Position numbers and translations under genes: made by a program
In this document: one piece after another, positions 6,185 through 14,095 of the stretch
How positions within the stretch are numbered: position 1 is the stretch's first letter
How the letters are laid out: each line of letters starts with the position of its first letter
The notes under the pieces: generated by a model
Told to the model about the DNA's origin: nothing
The model's database searches: none
Seen by the model: only the letters and a program-made list of their open reading frames with translations
From: Candidatus Cloacimonadota bacterium
Lineage (GTDB): Bacteria > Cloacimonadota > Cloacimonadia > JGIOTU-2
NCBI GenBank assembly: GCA_030628975.1
Contig: DAOVPZ010000008.1
Coordinates: 1 to 15,404 of the forward strand
Reading direction: 5' to 3'
DNA length: 15,404 nucleotides

Positions 6185-6970
6185 TTATCTTAGTATAATT
6201 ATTTCATTTTTAGGATCAGAAAATCTCAAATCAATTTCAGAAAAATTTGCAATACCAAAATTTTGATAAGCAAAAATCAATTTATCAATTCTTTCTGGGA
6301 ATTCTTCTGACCCTAATAAAAATTTTACACCTCTCTCATTTTCAGCTAAAATTACTTCATCATCCTGAATATAAAATTCTGAAATTTTCTTAAGAAAATC
6401 AAGATTTACCTTCTCAATATGATTATATATATCCAAAAGAATTTTTATATTTTTATCCCAAGCCACTCTTCCTAATGTCAAATTATTCGTATTAATTCTA
6501 CTAAATATAGGTAAACCATTCATTGAATAATCATCAATATAATCCAGAACCATGCCTTCTTTATCAATCATATACTGCGATTCATTATTAGAACCCAAAT
6601 GTGCTATTGGAATTCGTTCTTGAATTATTATCTTTAATTTATTTGGAAGCTGACGAATAATCTTAATAGATTTTATTCTTGTATATTCTGATAAAATTTC
6701 TTTTATAATATTATCATTAATCTTAAATAGATTATGGCCTTCAAAACTTGCTAATCTTAGATATAATGAGTTTTTATTTAGATATTTAGTTCCCTCGATT
6801 TTGATTTCTTTGACTTCCAATAATTTCCAATGCGATAATCCATAAAGAGATAAATATGCAAAAGTGAATGCTGATACTAAGAATAATATTAGTAACCAAA
6901 AAAATGGAATAAAGAGATTCCTTTTTTGCACATAGCTTTTATTCTTGTATGTTCTTCTCATATTATGCAT
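6185..6970 (-). CDS. ftsQ: Cell division protein FtsQ
   Basis: This is a 261-residue bitopic membrane protein: a basic cytoplasmic tail (1-18, MHNMRRTYKNK), one membrane helix (about 19-42), a POTRA domain (about 52-121, starting 'LLEVKEIKIEGTKYL' and including 'IKIIRQLPNKLKIIIQERIPIA'), and the FtsQ/DivIB beta domain after it. It links the cytoplasmic and periplasmic halves of the divisome. The frame is open further upstream (to 7027), but ATG 6970 is chosen because GGGGAG lies nine bases before it. This start overlaps the murB stop by 8 bases. A second in-frame ATG three codons later (6961) would be too far from the Shine-Dalgarno sequence. The gene order murB-ftsQ-ftsA supports the call despite the low conservation of this family. 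Confidence 0.9.
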   Translation of the reverse strand: MHNMRRTYKNKSYVQKRNLFIPFFWLLILFLVSAFTFAYLSLYGLSHWKLLEVKEIKIEGTKYLNKNSLYLRLASFEGHNLFKINDNIIKEILSEYTRIKSIKIIRQLPNKLKIIIQERIPIAHLGSNNESQYMIDKEGMVLDYIDDYSMNGLPIFSRINTNNLTLGRVAWDKNIKILLDIYNHIEKVNLDFLKKISEFYIQDDEVILAENERGVKFLLGSEEFPERIDKLIFAYQNFGIANFSEIDLRFSDPKNEIIILR

Positions 6971-7892
6971 TGGAAAAATCTCCCCAAAATCTAACTTCTG
7001 GTTCAAGCATAATATTAAACTTATCAAATACTTCTTTCTTCATTGTTTTTATAAGTTGGTAAATATTATCAGAGGTTGAATTACCTAGATTAATAATAAA
7101 ATTTGCATGCTTATCAAAAATCTGGGCATTACCAATTCTATATCCTTTTAATCCGCATTTATCAAGCAACTCACCTGCATAATAATCATCACTATTTTTG
7201 AAAACCGAACCAAATGTACAATAATCCAAAAGAAATCTTGAATTCCTTTGAGAAAGATACTTTATACTTAAATCTTTAATTTGCTTTTGTGATTCCTTTT
7301 TCATTTCAAATATTGCTTCAACAATTATATAGTTCTTCTTTTTAAGACTAATTTTACGGTAATCAAATTTTATATCACTTGAAGAAATTTTTTCTAATTT
7401 ACCCTTTCCATTTATTATTACAATTTCTTTAATTTTATCCCCTATTGAGCAATCGAAAGCACCCGCATTCATTTCTACCATTCCGCCCATCATTCCGGGT
7501 ATTCCATTTAAAAATTCAAGCCCACTCAGCTGATATTCCTGACACATTTTAATAAGATAAGGCACCTCAATGTTTCCGGAGACAAATAGATAATTACCTT
7601 CAGAATATAACTTCTTCGGAATATTTTTTATAGAAATAACAGCACCATCAAAGCCTTTGTCTGAAATTAGAATGTTTGAACCATTACCAATGATATTAAA
7701 TTCAATATTATTCTTACAAATGAATTCAAAAATATCCTTCAAAATATCTAAACTCGGTGGTTCAATGAAACATACAGCAGATCCACCAGTTTTTATTGTA
7801 GTATAATCCGCCAGCTGGCGGATGTTGAAAAGAACATATTTTTCAAAATCTTTAGCTTCAATAAAATCCTTTAATAATTTTAAATTTTTCAT
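6963..7892 (-). CDS. murB: UDP-N-acetylenolpyruvoylglucosamine reductase
   Basis: The protein has 309 residues. It reduces UDP-GlcNAc-enolpyruvate to UDP-MurNAc with NADPH and FAD in the cytoplasm. The FAD-binding segments YTTIKTGGSAV (30-40) and GNGSNILISDKGFDGAVI are followed by NGIPGMMGGMVEMNAGAFD. The proton-donor serine sits in FGSVFKN (Ser229), and the C-terminal EPEVRFWG carries the conserved glutamate. The short loop arrangement and length fit type II MurB. Residues 24-29 (IRQLAD) are encoded exactly by an 18-base perfect palindrome (7806-7823) immediately before the YTT motif. The ATG has no strong Shine-Dalgarno sequence and lies 32 bases after murC. Its position between murC and ftsQ is where many operons carry ddl. 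Confidence 0.95.
   Translation of the reverse strand: MKNLKLLKDFIEAKDFEKYVLFNIRQLADYTTIKTGGSAVCFIEPPSLDILKDIFEFICKNNIEFNIIGNGSNILISDKGFDGAVISIKNIPKKLYSEGNYLFVSGNIEVPYLIKMCQEYQLSGLEFLNGIPGMMGGMVEMNAGAFDCSIGDKIKEIVIINGKGKLEKISSSDIKFDYRKISLKKKNYIIVEAIFEMKKESQKQIKDLSIKYLSQRNSRFLLDYCTFGSVFKNSDDYYAGELLDKCGLKGYRIGNAQIFDKHANFIINLGNSTSDNIYQLIKTMKKEVFDKFNIMLEPEVRFWGDFSNA
6980..6985 (-). promoter_or_regulatory. Ribosome binding site deciding the ftsQ start
   Basis: GGGGAG on the minus strand, inside the end of murB, is nine bases before ATG 6970. It selects that start over the longer open frame and over the ATG at 6961. Confidence 0.65.
7806..7823. repeat. GC-rich palindrome inside murB, read in frame
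   Basis: Atccgccagctggcggat is an 18-base perfect palindrome with no spacer. It falls exactly on six codons of murB (IRQLAD, residues 24-29), upstream of the conserved YTT..TGG motif. It is in sharp contrast with the AT-rich sequence on both sides and is of the same type as those in ftsZ and murD. Confidence 0.75.
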
Positions 7893-7924
7893 AGCAAGAT
7901 ATTAAATCTATTCGACTTAAAATT

Positions 7925-9313
7925 TTAATTATCAGTTTGCATATCTTTCTTCAATAAAGATATAAATTTCTCACTAATTTTATAAATATCTCCAGCTCCC
8001 ATTGTGATTACAAAATCTCCACTTTTTGCTAGTTCCAATAGTTTATATGGAACTTCATTTTTGTCTTCAATATAAATCACATTTTTATATCCATTCTGAA
8101 TAGCAATATCTGCAATTAATTTTCCACTTACTCCTGGAATTGGTTTTTCTCTTGCAGGATAAACATCTGTAATAATCAAAAAATCTGATAATGAGAGTGA
8201 TTTGGCGAATTCCTTATAGAACAACTTTGTCCGAGAGTAAAGATGAGGTTGAAATATAGTTATAACCCTTCTTACTGATCCATATTTTATGCCTGTTAGA
8301 GTAACTCTAATTTCTGTTGGATGGTGTGCATAATCATCATAAACTAAGATGTCATTTATAAAACCTTTCCTTTCAAACCTTCGATATACACCACTGAATT
8401 TCTCCAAACCATTACGAATATTAATAAATGGAATTTCCAACTCCAAAGCTATAGTTGCAGCTAATAGTGAATTTTGAACATTATGAATGCCAGGTAACTG
8501 AATATAAATTGTGCCTAATTTTTTATTATCGCATATTAAATCATATTGAGAAGTAAAATTTTTAAATTTTATATTAATTGCTCTTACATTAGCCTTTGAA
8601 TTCAATCCATAAGTGCACAACCTCTTCTCAAATCTTGGAATTATTCTCTGTATTTTCTTATCATCGATACAAGCGACAATTAACCCAAAGAAAGGTACAG
8701 AATTTGCATATTGCAGAAAAGCATTTTCTAATTCTCCAATAGTTGGGTAACAATCAACATGCTCTTCTTCTATATTTGTAATACCTGCAATTATTGGAGT
8801 TAATGTAAGAAAGGAGTGGTCAAATTCGTCAGCTTCTACAACAATATATTTTGATTTCCCGAGCACTGCATTTGAGTTAAAATTTCTTACTACCCCTCCA
8901 ATAATTAGTGTAGGTTGCAAATCAGCCTCAGAAAGGATCATACCTACCATTGAGGTTGTCGTTGTTTTACCATGTGTGCCTGCTATACTTATCCCATATT
9001 TCATTCGCATTAATTCAGAAAGCATCTCAGCTCTGCGAATTACAGGGATATTTTTTGTAAAAGCAGTTTTAATTTCTATATTATCATCTTTAATTGCAGA
9101 AGATTTAACAACTACCTCCGAATCAGTAATATGTTTCGATTTGTGACAATAATATATTTTTGCTCCCATCCTTTCTAATCTTTCCGTAACAGATGTTTTC
9201 AACAAATCAGAACCGGTGATTTTATATCCATAATTTAGAAGCAATTCTGCTATTCCACTCATACCGATACCACCGATTCCAATAAAGTGCAATTTTTTAG
9301 TTTTACCTAACAT
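7925..9313 (-). CDS. murC: UDP-N-acetylmuramate--L-alanine ligase
   Basis: The protein has 462 residues, a normal length. It adds L-Ala to UDP-MurNAc using ATP. The N-terminal Rossmann domain begins KLHFIGIGGIGMSGIAELL, with the UDP-binding glycines. The central ATPase domain has AGTHGKTTTTSM (111-122) and 'VEADEFDHSFL' followed by 'ITNIEEEHVDCY' (Mg and carbamate-lysine region). The C-terminal domain begins near 'FSGVYRRFERKG' and includes 'YDDYAHHPTEI' and 'FQPHLYSRTK', which are MurC-specific. The DYAHHP and HxxxR motifs distinguish it from MurD, E and F. ATG 9313 has AGGAG close upstream. It follows murG after 54 bases, the longest gap between murF and murB, and that gap contains a stub of the 'ccacgaa' repeat. 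Confidence 0.97.
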   Translation of the reverse strand: MLGKTKKLHFIGIGGIGMSGIAELLLNYGYKITGSDLLKTSVTERLERMGAKIYYCHKSKHITDSEVVVKSSAIKDDNIEIKTAFTKNIPVIRRAEMLSELMRMKYGISIAGTHGKTTTTSMVGMILSEADLQPTLIIGGVVRNFNSNAVLGKSKYIVVEADEFDHSFLTLTPIIAGITNIEEEHVDCYPTIGELENAFLQYANSVPFFGLIVACIDDKKIQRIIPRFEKRLCTYGLNSKANVRAINIKFKNFTSQYDLICDNKKLGTIYIQLPGIHNVQNSLLAATIALELEIPFINIRNGLEKFSGVYRRFERKGFINDILVYDDYAHHPTEIRVTLTGIKYGSVRRVITIFQPHLYSRTKLFYKEFAKSLSLSDFLIITDVYPAREKPIPGVSGKLIADIAIQNGYKNVIYIEDKNEVPYKLLELAKSGDFVITMGAGDIYKISEKFISLLKKDMQTDN

Positions 9314-9317
9314 TCAT

Positions 9318-9322
9318 CTCCT
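9318..9322 (-). promoter_or_regulatory. Ribosome binding site of murC
   Basis: AGGAG on the minus strand lies four bases before ATG 9313. It is one of the few strong Shine-Dalgarno sequences in this operon, whose genes otherwise mostly start by overlap with the preceding gene. Confidence 0.65.
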
Positions 9323-9334
9323 ATTAGATTTTGT

Positions 9335-9360
9335 AGCCACGAAGTAACATGAAGATTCTC
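9335..9360. repeat. Partial single-arm copy of the 'ccacgaa' repeat
   Basis: Agccacgaagtaacatgaag is close to the left arm of the element at 880-907 (agccacgaaaacacac). No opposite arm lies in the 54-base murG-murC gap, so this looks like a remnant. Confidence 0.45.
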
Positions 9361-9367
9361 TAATATA

Positions 9368-10480
9368 TTAAAATAAACGGTTAACCCTCTGGTTCAACTG
9401 ATTCACCTGTATTATATCTTCAACAATTCTTTTTGCAGAATCATTTATTACTAAACTTTTTAATGAATTTGACATGTCCAAAAGTCTATTCTTGTCATTT
9501 ATTAAATCAATGATTTTGTTAAAAAGTAATTTAGGATTCAGTTCATCTTCAGTAATCATTTCTGCTGCACCTTTTTTCACAAAACTTTGAGCATTTTTTA
9601 GTTGATGCTGCCCTGCAGAATAGGGAAATGGGATAAGTATTGCTGGTAATCCAAAATGTGAAATTTCAGTCAAGGAAATTGCACCAGCACGGCAAATTAC
9701 TAAATCAGATGCTGAGTAGGCATATTCAATATTATCAAAAAATGGCTGAATTACCAATCCATTTCTATTCCCAAATTTATTATTTATTTCCTCAAAATCA
9801 AAAAAACCCGTTTGAAAAATTATCTGAATATCTTTTTCTAATATATCATCAATAATTTCAGAAAAATTCATATTTAACGAATGTGAACCTTGGCTACCTC
9901 CATAAATAAAAATAGTCTTCTTGTCCTTAAAATTCCAAAAGGTTAAAGCTTCCTGTCTTCTAACTTTTTTAAACTCTCTAATTGGATTTCCTGTATATTT
10001 TATTTTTGATTCAACTGATTTTAAATATTGCTTAACTTCCTGATTTCCGATATATAACCTTTTACAAGATTTTGCTAATAATCTTGTGCTTACTCCGGGA
10101 AAGCTATTCTGCTCTTGCAAAAAAATTGGCAATTGAAGCCACAATGCTGCTAAACCAGCAGAACCAGATACAAATCCACCACATCCAATAAATATATCAA
10201 TATTCATATCGTGGAACATTCTTAGAGCTTGCCAGATGCTTCTAATTAAATAAATAGGAAATAATAGATTCCTTAAAATAAAGTAACGATACAGCTTGTG
10301 CACATCCATCTGAACAATATTAAAATTATATTTTGGTATAATTTTATTCTCAATTCCATTCCTCGCACCAATAAATATTACCTTAACATTCTCTAACTGA
10401 TTAACGAACTTTTCAGCAATAGAAATCCCAGGAAAAATATGTCCTCCAGTTCCTCCAGCAGCAATAGCAATATTAAGCAT
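9368..10480 (-). CDS. murG: UDP-GlcNAc:lipid I N-acetylglucosaminyltransferase MurG
   Basis: The protein has 370 residues of the GT-B fold (family GT28). It transfers GlcNAc to lipid I at the inner face of the membrane to give lipid II. Diagnostic segments are the N-terminal G-loop GGTGGHIFPG (9-18), the acceptor-site QEQNSFPG (122-129, normally HEQN), the glycine-rich loop GGSQGS (194-199), and the UDP-GlcNAc site with CRAGAISLTE (263-272) and 'GLPAILIPFPYSAGQHQLKNA'. The first of the last pair of glutamines is kept but the neighbouring residue is His (QHQ). The ATG overlaps the ftsW stop by 8 bases (ATGCTTAA), with only a weak TGAGAT as Shine-Dalgarno sequence, so translation is likely coupled to ftsW. 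Confidence 0.96.
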   Translation of the reverse strand: MLNIAIAAGGTGGHIFPGISIAEKFVNQLENVKVIFIGARNGIENKIIPKYNFNIVQMDVHKLYRYFILRNLLFPIYLIRSIWQALRMFHDMNIDIFIGCGGFVSGSAGLAALWLQLPIFLQEQNSFPGVSTRLLAKSCKRLYIGNQEVKQYLKSVESKIKYTGNPIREFKKVRRQEALTFWNFKDKKTIFIYGGSQGSHSLNMNFSEIIDDILEKDIQIIFQTGFFDFEEINNKFGNRNGLVIQPFFDNIEYAYSASDLVICRAGAISLTEISHFGLPAILIPFPYSAGQHQLKNAQSFVKKGAAEMITEDELNPKLLFNKIIDLINDKNRLLDMSNSLKSLVINDSAKRIVEDIIQVNQLNQRVNRLF

Positions 10481-11621
10481 ATCTCAAAATTGATTTGTTA
10501 TTTAATCTTGCTCTACGACTCGCATTAAGAATAGTTGCGATCGAGATAGAATCAATCAGCAAAGCCGAACCACCATAACTTACAAATGGAAGACTAACAC
10601 CTGTAGAAGGGATTAAACTAATAACAACCCCAATATTAATAATAATATTATATGCAAAATTAAAAGTGAAACCAGCAATTAGAAGTGTATAAAAAAAGTT
10701 ATTAGCTCTTTGAGCTAATGTAAAGCAACCTAAAATAAGGATTAAATATAAAGCAATTAAAAAAGTTGATCCTATAAAACCAAATTCCTCTCCAAATATT
10801 GAAAAAATGTAATCAGTCTTTGAAAATGGCAAATAGAAAAGTTTTGCTCTTCCATCATTGCTTCCTCTACCAAATAATCTACCATTAGAAAGGGCAACTA
10901 GTGACTCACGAGGTTGATAGCAATATTTTTCCTCCGCCTCTTTATCTAATTGTTTACCAGAAGCAAATTTTGAAAATGCTAAATACCTTGCTGTTCTATA
11001 TTCCGGTCCGTATTTGAAAACCAATATTATCACCAAAATTGCAAAAGAAGCTATTAACAGAATAGTTGATACTTTTATTTGAGCTATAAATAATATGCTT
11101 AAATATATCAAAAAAAGTATTGCAGCTGTGCTTAAATCTGGCTCTTTATAAATCAGTAAAAAGTATAACAGAGTAAAAATAACTGTTGGTATAAAGTTTT
11201 TGAAAAAGCGAATTGGCTTTGATATTTCTATTAAATCCCTATTTTTTACAAGAAAATGAACAAGATAGAATATCAAGATTAGTCGTGCTAAGGTGCTTGG
11301 TTGAAAGGTGATAGGACCAACATCTAACCATCTACTTGAGTAATTTATACAAACTCCAAACCGTGGTATAAAAACTGCTATTAATAGAAATAATCCAAGA
11401 ATAATAAGTGGGAAAGCAAATTTTCTCAATTTCTCTAGATTTATTAATAAGAATAAAAGAAAGAAACCTATAGATATCCCGACCCATATCAATTGCTTTA
11501 AAAAATCCTTACTGTTGAATTGAAATGAACTAATATTGCCAATGACAAGTAGACCAAATAAAATCAAAATAATACATATGTAAATGATTGAATCTTCAAT
11601 AATATTTGTAGAAATTTTCAT
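10473..11621 (-). CDS. ftsW: SEDS-family peptidoglycan glycosyltransferase FtsW
   Basis: The protein has 382 residues with about ten membrane helices and no soluble domain. SEDS signatures are SSRWLDVGPITFQPS (95-109), KEPDLSTAAI (159-168), the large periplasmic loop ending LPFSKTDYIFSIFGEEFGFIG with the essential aspartate (Asp270), and PSTGVSLPFVSYGGSALL (338-355). It polymerises lipid II at the septum with a class B penicillin-binding protein that is not in this window. The common 'QPSE..K' motif reads QPSTLAR (107-113), with Thr and Arg replacing the usual Glu and Lys. Its position between murD and murG favours FtsW over RodA. ATG follows the murD stop after one base (TAA-T-ATG) without a clear Shine-Dalgarno sequence. 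Confidence 0.95.
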   Translation of the reverse strand: MKISTNIIEDSIIYICIILILFGLLVIGNISSFQFNSKDFLKQLIWVGISIGFFLLFLLINLEKLRKFAFPLIILGLFLLIAVFIPRFGVCINYSSRWLDVGPITFQPSTLARLILIFYLVHFLVKNRDLIEISKPIRFFKNFIPTVIFTLLYFLLIYKEPDLSTAAILFLIYLSILFIAQIKVSTILLIASFAILVIILVFKYGPEYRTARYLAFSKFASGKQLDKEAEEKYCYQPRESLVALSNGRLFGRGSNDGRAKLFYLPFSKTDYIFSIFGEEFGFIGSTFLIALYLILILGCFTLAQRANNFFYTLLIAGFTFNFAYNIIINIGVVISLIPSTGVSLPFVSYGGSALLIDSISIATILNASRRARLNNKSILRYA

Positions 11622-11622
11622 A

Positions 11623-12990
11623 TTATCTTTGTAAGTAAAGAACTATTTCTTTAAATTTTCTTCCACGATCTTCAAAATTTTTAAACATATCATAACTTGC
11701 ACAACCTGGTGAAAGAAGAATATAATCACCTTTATAAGCAACAGCCAATGCTCTTTCAGTAGCATTCTTCAAATTATCAACAATATAGGTATTAATAACA
11801 TTTGAAAAAGTTTTATATAAAATATCTTTTGTTTCTCCAAAAAGAATAAGATTTCTTACATTTTTCTTTATGAAAGGTTTCAGGTTAGAAAAATCCTCAT
11901 TCTTATTTGAACCACCCATAATCAAATTTATTGGAGCATCAAAAGATTGAAGAGCTGTTTTTACTGAAGCGCTGTTTGTGGCTTTGGAGTCATTTATAAA
12001 ATTAATATCCTTTATTATTGCAATTGGCTCTAAACGGTGTTCAAGTCCAGAAAAAGATAAAATTCCATCTGAGATTTCATTTGAATTTAACCCACAATGA
12101 TAGCAAGCAATTGCTGATGCGGAGATATTGCTTACATTATGTAAACCTATAATTGGTAAATCTTGAAAACCAATCTGGATATGTGAATGTTCAGGAAAAT
12201 GAAAAATTAATTGATCTTCATTTACAAAAATATTTGGATTAATCAACTTTTTAACACTATAAAACTCCCTTTTAACATCAAATCCAGTGGCAATATTCCT
12301 ACAAATAGAATCATCATAATTTAGAATAGCAAGTTCATTTTCTGTTTGGTTTAATAAAATTTTTGATTTAGATTTGATATAGTTATCAAAATTTTCATAT
12401 CTATTTAAGTGGTCTGGTGTAATGTTTAGAATAATACCAATATCTGGTTTAAATTCAAATATTTTATCCAATTGAAAACTGCTAACTTCTAAAACGATAA
12501 AATCATATAAATCTTTTTCTATTGGAAATGATGTAAAAGCCTGACCAATATTTCCGGCAAGAATTGCTTTTCCTCCAGCTTTTATTAATATATGATAAAT
12601 CAATGTAGCTGTAGTGCTTTTACCATTTGAACCTGTGATTGCAATTATTTTAGTTTTAAAATTCTTCACAATCTGGAATCCAAGTTCAAGCTCACTCCAA
12701 ACAGGTATCCCTTTATTAAATGCTTTTTCTAAAATTGGTATATTTATTGGAATACCAGGGCTTATGATGATTAAATCAGAATCAAGAATTTTTTCAGAAT
12801 GACCTCCGAATTCATATTCATAATCTCCCAGAAATTGAGTATCGATCCCCGCGAACGCGGGGACAGATTCATTTATTGGTTTAATTTCTGACAAAAAAGG
12901 GATTGCATTTAGTGTTTTTAATTTAATTGCTGCTGCAATGCCACTACAAGCCATACCTAAAACTGCAACTCTCTTGTTTTTGAAATTCAT
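11623..12990 (-). CDS. murD: UDP-N-acetylmuramoyl-L-alanine--D-glutamate ligase
   Basis: The protein has 455 residues. It adds D-Glu to UDP-MurNAc-L-Ala. The N-terminal domain starts KRVAVLGMACSGIAAAIKL with the UDP-binding loop. The ATPase domain carries ITGSNGKSTTATL (118-130) and 'LNITPDHLNRYENFDNY', and the C-terminal domain carries 'FINDSKATNSASVKTAL', 'LIMGGSNKNEDF' and 'LLSPGCASYDMFKNFEDRG', all typical of MurD. Residues 43-49 (VPAFAGI) come from a GC-rich palindrome (12846-12863), within the first domain and before 'GIDTQFLG'. It begins one base after the mraY stop codon (TAA-T-ATG) and lacks a Shine-Dalgarno sequence, so it is probably translated by coupling. Confidence 0.96.
   Translation of the reverse strand: MNFKNKRVAVLGMACSGIAAAIKLKTLNAIPFLSEIKPINESVPAFAGIDTQFLGDYEYEFGGHSEKILDSDLIIISPGIPINIPILEKAFNKGIPVWSELELGFQIVKNFKTKIIAITGSNGKSTTATLIYHILIKAGGKAILAGNIGQAFTSFPIEKDLYDFIVLEVSSFQLDKIFEFKPDIGIILNITPDHLNRYENFDNYIKSKSKILLNQTENELAILNYDDSICRNIATGFDVKREFYSVKKLINPNIFVNEDQLIFHFPEHSHIQIGFQDLPIIGLHNVSNISASAIACYHCGLNSNEISDGILSFSGLEHRLEPIAIIKDINFINDSKATNSASVKTALQSFDAPINLIMGGSNKNEDFSNLKPFIKKNVRNLILFGETKDILYKTFSNVINTYIVDNLKNATERALAVAYKGDYILLSPGCASYDMFKNFEDRGRKFKEIVLYLQR
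12846..12863. repeat. GC-rich palindrome inside murD, read in frame
   Basis: Tccccgcgaacgcgggga has perfect 8-base arms around a 2-base centre. It is read as VPAFAGI (MurD residues 43-49). It is similar in sequence to the ftsZ palindrome (shared tccccg...cgggga ends, same 'VP' reading). Confidence 0.75.
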
Positions 12991-12991
12991 A

Positions 12992-14095
12992 TTATCGTAG
13001 TTTTAATGTTACAAGTCCTAAAGCAGTTAGAAACATTGTAATAATCCAAAATCGTATAACAATCTTCTCTTCTGACCAACCTTTTAATTCTAAATGATGG
13101 TGAATAGGGGCACATAAAAAAATTCTTTTCCCCTCACCAGTTTTTAATCGAGTATGTTTAAAATAGTATCTCTGAACCAAAGAAGAAACTGCTTCAACAA
13201 TAAACACAGCACTAATAATACTAAAAAATATCTCTTCTTTAATAAGAATTGCAAGCACTGCAAGAATTCCTCCCATAGAAAGGGCTCCAGTATCACCCAT
13301 AAAAATTGAAGCAGGTTTAATATTAAACCATAGAAATCCTAAAATTGTACCAATAATTGCAGATGTGAAAACTGTAAGTTCGCCAGCTTCTTTTATAAAT
13401 TCAATTCTTAAATATTGTGCTATAACAATGTTACCTTTTACATAGGACATAACCCCCAAACCGAAAGCAGCTAGGGCAATACAACCAGCAGCTAAGCCAT
13501 CTAATCCATCAGTCAAATTGACTGCATTTGAATAAAATGTAATATAAAAAGCTACAAATGGTATAAAAAATATTCCTAAAGAAAAAGATACATCTTTCAA
13601 AAATGGTATATTTATTTGAGCAATCGCATTTGTTTTTTCATATCCAAGATATAATACAAATGCTATAATCAATCCTAAAACAATCTGACCTGAAATCTTA
13701 TATTTTTCTATTAAGCCTTCTTTTGCCTGTTGCACATTTTTTAGGTAATCATCCAAAAAGCCTAATCCACCTAACCACATAGTTACTAATATTGCTATTA
13801 AGACATAAGTATTTGTTAAAATATTCCAAAGAAGACTGGATAAAATCAATCCTAAACAGATTATTATGCCACCCATTGTAGGTGTTCCCCTTTTCTTCTT
13901 ATGAGAATCTGGCAAATAATGACTAATTGTTTCTGTAATTTGATATTTGTGCAATAATTTTATGATTTTAGGACCAAATATAAAACCTATCAGAATTGCA
14001 GTAATAAAGGCTCCTACTGCACGAAATGTAATATATTGAAATACATTAAAAACTGTATGATACTTAACAAGTGGATATAATATATGATAAAACAT
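12992..14095 (-). CDS. mraY: Phospho-N-acetylmuramoyl-pentapeptide transferase
   Basis: The protein has 367 residues and about ten membrane helices. It transfers phospho-MurNAc-pentapeptide to undecaprenyl phosphate to form lipid I. All family motifs are present: DSHKKKRGTPTMGG (63-76), the catalytic aspartates in GFLDDYLK (112-119), NAVNLTDGLDGLA (190-202), FMGDTGAL (265-272), and the histidine cluster APIHHHLELKGWSE (329-342). Length and topology are normal. Its ATG overlaps the murF stop by one base (TAATG), the tightest junction in the operon. Confidence 0.97.
   Translation of the reverse strand: MFYHILYPLVKYHTVFNVFQYITFRAVGAFITAILIGFIFGPKIIKLLHKYQITETISHYLPDSHKKKRGTPTMGGIIICLGLILSSLLWNILTNTYVLIAILVTMWLGGLGFLDDYLKNVQQAKEGLIEKYKISGQIVLGLIIAFVLYLGYEKTNAIAQINIPFLKDVSFSLGIFFIPFVAFYITFYSNAVNLTDGLDGLAAGCIALAAFGLGVMSYVKGNIVIAQYLRIEFIKEAGELTVFTSAIIGTILGFLWFNIKPASIFMGDTGALSMGGILAVLAILIKEEIFFSIISAVFIVEAVSSLVQRYYFKHTRLKTGEGKRIFLCAPIHHHLELKGWSEEKIVIRFWIITMFLTALGLVTLKLR

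Noticed and set aside
6971..7027. Longer ftsQ start at 7027
   Set aside because: It would overlap murB by 65 bases and lacks a ribosome binding site; ATG 6970 has GGGGAG at proper spacing.
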